Positions 6,599-7,502 of a stretch of 7,502 nt of DNA are shown here, one piece after another. The position numbers were made by a program, and so were the translations under genes. The notes beneath the pieces are model-generated. The model was given only the letters and a program-made list of their open reading frames with translations. It made no database searches and had not been told where the DNA came from. Origin of the DNA: a bacterium (GTDB lineage: Bacteria; Patescibacteriota; Patescibacteriia; UBA2591; DAOWAM01). The DNA lies in NCBI GenBank assembly GCA_030634585.1, contig DAOWAM010000023.1, positions 1 through 7,502 on the forward strand, read 5' to 3'. Positions within the stretch are counted from its first letter, which is position 1. Every line of letters begins with the position of its first letter.

Positions 6599-7000
6599 AT
6601 GAAAAAAGAAACACAAAATTTAAACAAATCTATTGAAAATCTGGCAATAGAAAAAATGGTTGAGCAGTTTAAGGAAGATCTAGAATTTGCGATGGATTGC
6701 GTGAGAGGAATGAACGCGGCGACAATATTTTTTGAAGATTTCGAATCGTATGAAAAATTAAAAGAGCATTCAGCTAGGATCAATAAGATTCTAATCGATG
6801 AAATTGGTTTTAACGTTGATAAAGCGGATGGATTTTTGGTAAAAAAGTATTCAATTAATGGCACTCCGAGCACGGCGGGGGAGGGAGAAATCAAAGTGAG
6901 TGTTTTTAAAACAAACGATCCGAAGGTTTTCATCGGAAAGTATGAATATGCCAACGGAGATGTAGTTTGGTCGGTAAGACCGGAGGAAGTAGAAGAATAA
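6599..7000 (+). CDS. 133-residue hypothetical protein, soluble
   Basis: Not recognised. There is no signal peptide or membrane segment. Residues 1-75 look mostly helical and charged, with EKMVEQFKEDLEFAMDCVRG and a FFEDFESYEKLKEH segment. Residues 76-133 look strand-rich, with VKKYSINGTPSTAGEGE, IKVSVFKTNDPKVFIGKYEY and ANGDVVWSVRPEEVEE, suggesting a small alpha plus beta domain. It starts 3 bases after the dehydrogenase stop, so it is very likely in the same transcript and may depend on that gene's translation. The sense strand gives a balanced protein, while the antisense frame over the same bases does not. The Arg codons (AGA, AGG, AGA) fit the right-hand genes. Confidence 0.8.
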   Translation: MKKETQNLNKSIENLAIEKMVEQFKEDLEFAMDCVRGMNAATIFFEDFESYEKLKEHSARINKILIDEIGFNVDKADGFLVKKYSINGTPSTAGEGEIKVSVFKTNDPKVFIGKYEYANGDVVWSVRPEEVEE

Positions 7001-7026
7001 TTGACTTTACCGGTGATAAATATAAT
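7001..7026 (+). promoter_or_regulatory. Promoter-like element before the MgtE-type gene
   Basis: TTGACT (7001-7006) starts directly after the stop of the 133-residue gene, and a perfect TATAAT lies at 7021-7026. The 14-base spacer is shorter than optimal. Using TAATAG (7023-7028) instead gives 16 bases but a poorer -10. Transcription would start near 7033, leaving a leader of about 60 bases before ATG 7093. That leader is too short for a known magnesium riboswitch, and I see no strong hairpin in it. Confidence 0.5.
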
Positions 7027-7092
7027 AGAAAAAACTATTTGAGCGTTGATTAAACGGTTTGCCGATCATTTTATTAGATAATAAGTCTCATT

Positions 7093-7502
7093 ATGAATGG
7101 ATTACAAAATATTCGGACAGAAACTATTGCGAAAATTAACAATTTTCATTGGGCAAAAAATACTGCTGGCCGTAAAATGCTCAGTAGAGATTTTATACCA
7201 GTAATAGGGCCACAGCAAACAATAAAACAGATTATCTCAGAAATTAAAGAAAATATTTCAAGGTTAAAAACAATAAATTATTTATACGTTGTTAACGAAC
7301 AAGGTGAATTAGTTGGTGTAGCTTCAATTAAAGAGATTTTCAGACAATCATCGAAAGTCAAGATTTCTCAGATCATGGACAATAGACTAATTACTACTCA
7401 GCCAGAAGTAGATCAAAAGAAAGCAGCTCATCTCGCTTTGAAAAATAATATTAAAGCTATTCCGATTGTTGATAAAAACAATCGTCTTTTAGGAATCATA
7501 AC
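7093..7502 (+). CDS. mgtE: MgtE-type Mg2+ transporter, CBS-domain part, 3' partial
   Basis: MgtE proteins are homodimeric magnesium channels whose cytoplasmic N and CBS domains sense intracellular Mg2+ and gate the membrane pore. The frame from ATG 7093 stays open for 136 residues to the window end. After about 24 residues comes TAGRKM, matching the SAGxLM motif that opens the MgtE CBS region. CBS1 (about 32-85) contains INYLYVVNEQGELVGVASI. CBS2 (from about 93) contains ISQIMDN, VDQKKAAHLALKNN and AIPIVDKNNRLLGII. The linear match to MgtE (YYIYVVDE.G, DQEE-type helix, LPVVDE) is good. The roughly 100-residue helical N domain is absent: only MNGLQNIRTETIAKINNFHWAKN or a part of it precedes the motif. 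The membrane domain would lie beyond the edge, so a stand-alone CBS protein remains possible. Confidence 0.7.
   Translation, partial: MNGLQNIRTETIAKINNFHWAKNTAGRKMLSRDFIPVIGPQQTIKQIISEIKENISRLKTINYLYVVNEQGELVGVASIKEIFRQSSKVKISQIMDNRLITTQPEVDQKKAAHLALKNNIKAIPIVDKNNRLLGII

Noticed and set aside
6592..6954. Reverse-strand 120-codon open frame opposite the 133-residue gene
   Set aside because: The forward frame gives a charged, balanced protein coupled to the dehydrogenase. The reverse frame is Ser/Phe-rich, as expected of an antisense shadow.

Overview
The window is AT-rich bacterial DNA and most resembles a Candidate Phyla Radiation (Patescibacteria) genome or a similar small fermentative bacterium. 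That reading rests on the low G+C, short spacers, few Shine-Dalgarno sites, small uncharacterised membrane proteins, a DUF5654-type protein, and glycolytic and fermentative enzymes of the style common in that group. It is an inference from gene content, since no marker gene for taxonomy is present. Every confident gene ends in TAA or TAG and none needs a recoded TGA.

Left part (1-4548): the 3' end of a pyruvate kinase gene (pyk) runs off the left edge. A perfect-consensus promoter follows, then a small single-pass membrane protein with a Gln/Pro/Glu repeat, and a clear intrinsic terminator. Next is a full-length phosphoenolpyruvate synthase (ppsA) with its own likely promoter, followed 22 bases later by a small two-helix DUF5654-type membrane protein.

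Middle (4549-5572): a complete tRNA-Ser(GGA) gene with encoded CCA and a likely promoter. After it come a 60-residue membrane protein, a 173-base noncoding stretch with an imperfect hairpin, and a short SET-domain protein methyltransferase gene broken by a one-base frameshift in an A run. A roughly 30-codon open segment of unknown origin trails the SET gene.

Right part (5573-7502): a D-2-hydroxyacid dehydrogenase of the D-lactate dehydrogenase type, an unknown 133-residue soluble protein only 3 bases downstream, a promoter-like element, and the start of an MgtE-type magnesium transporter that begins almost directly at its CBS domains and runs off the right edge.

Together pyruvate kinase, PEP synthase and the dehydrogenase form a small pyruvate node: PEP to pyruvate, pyruvate back to PEP, and pyruvate to D-lactate with NADH reoxidation. 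The most notable large-scale signal is a switch in arginine codon choice at the tRNA gene: CGA is 34 of 71 Arg codons to its left but only 1 of 25 to its right. This suggests that the two halves have different histories.
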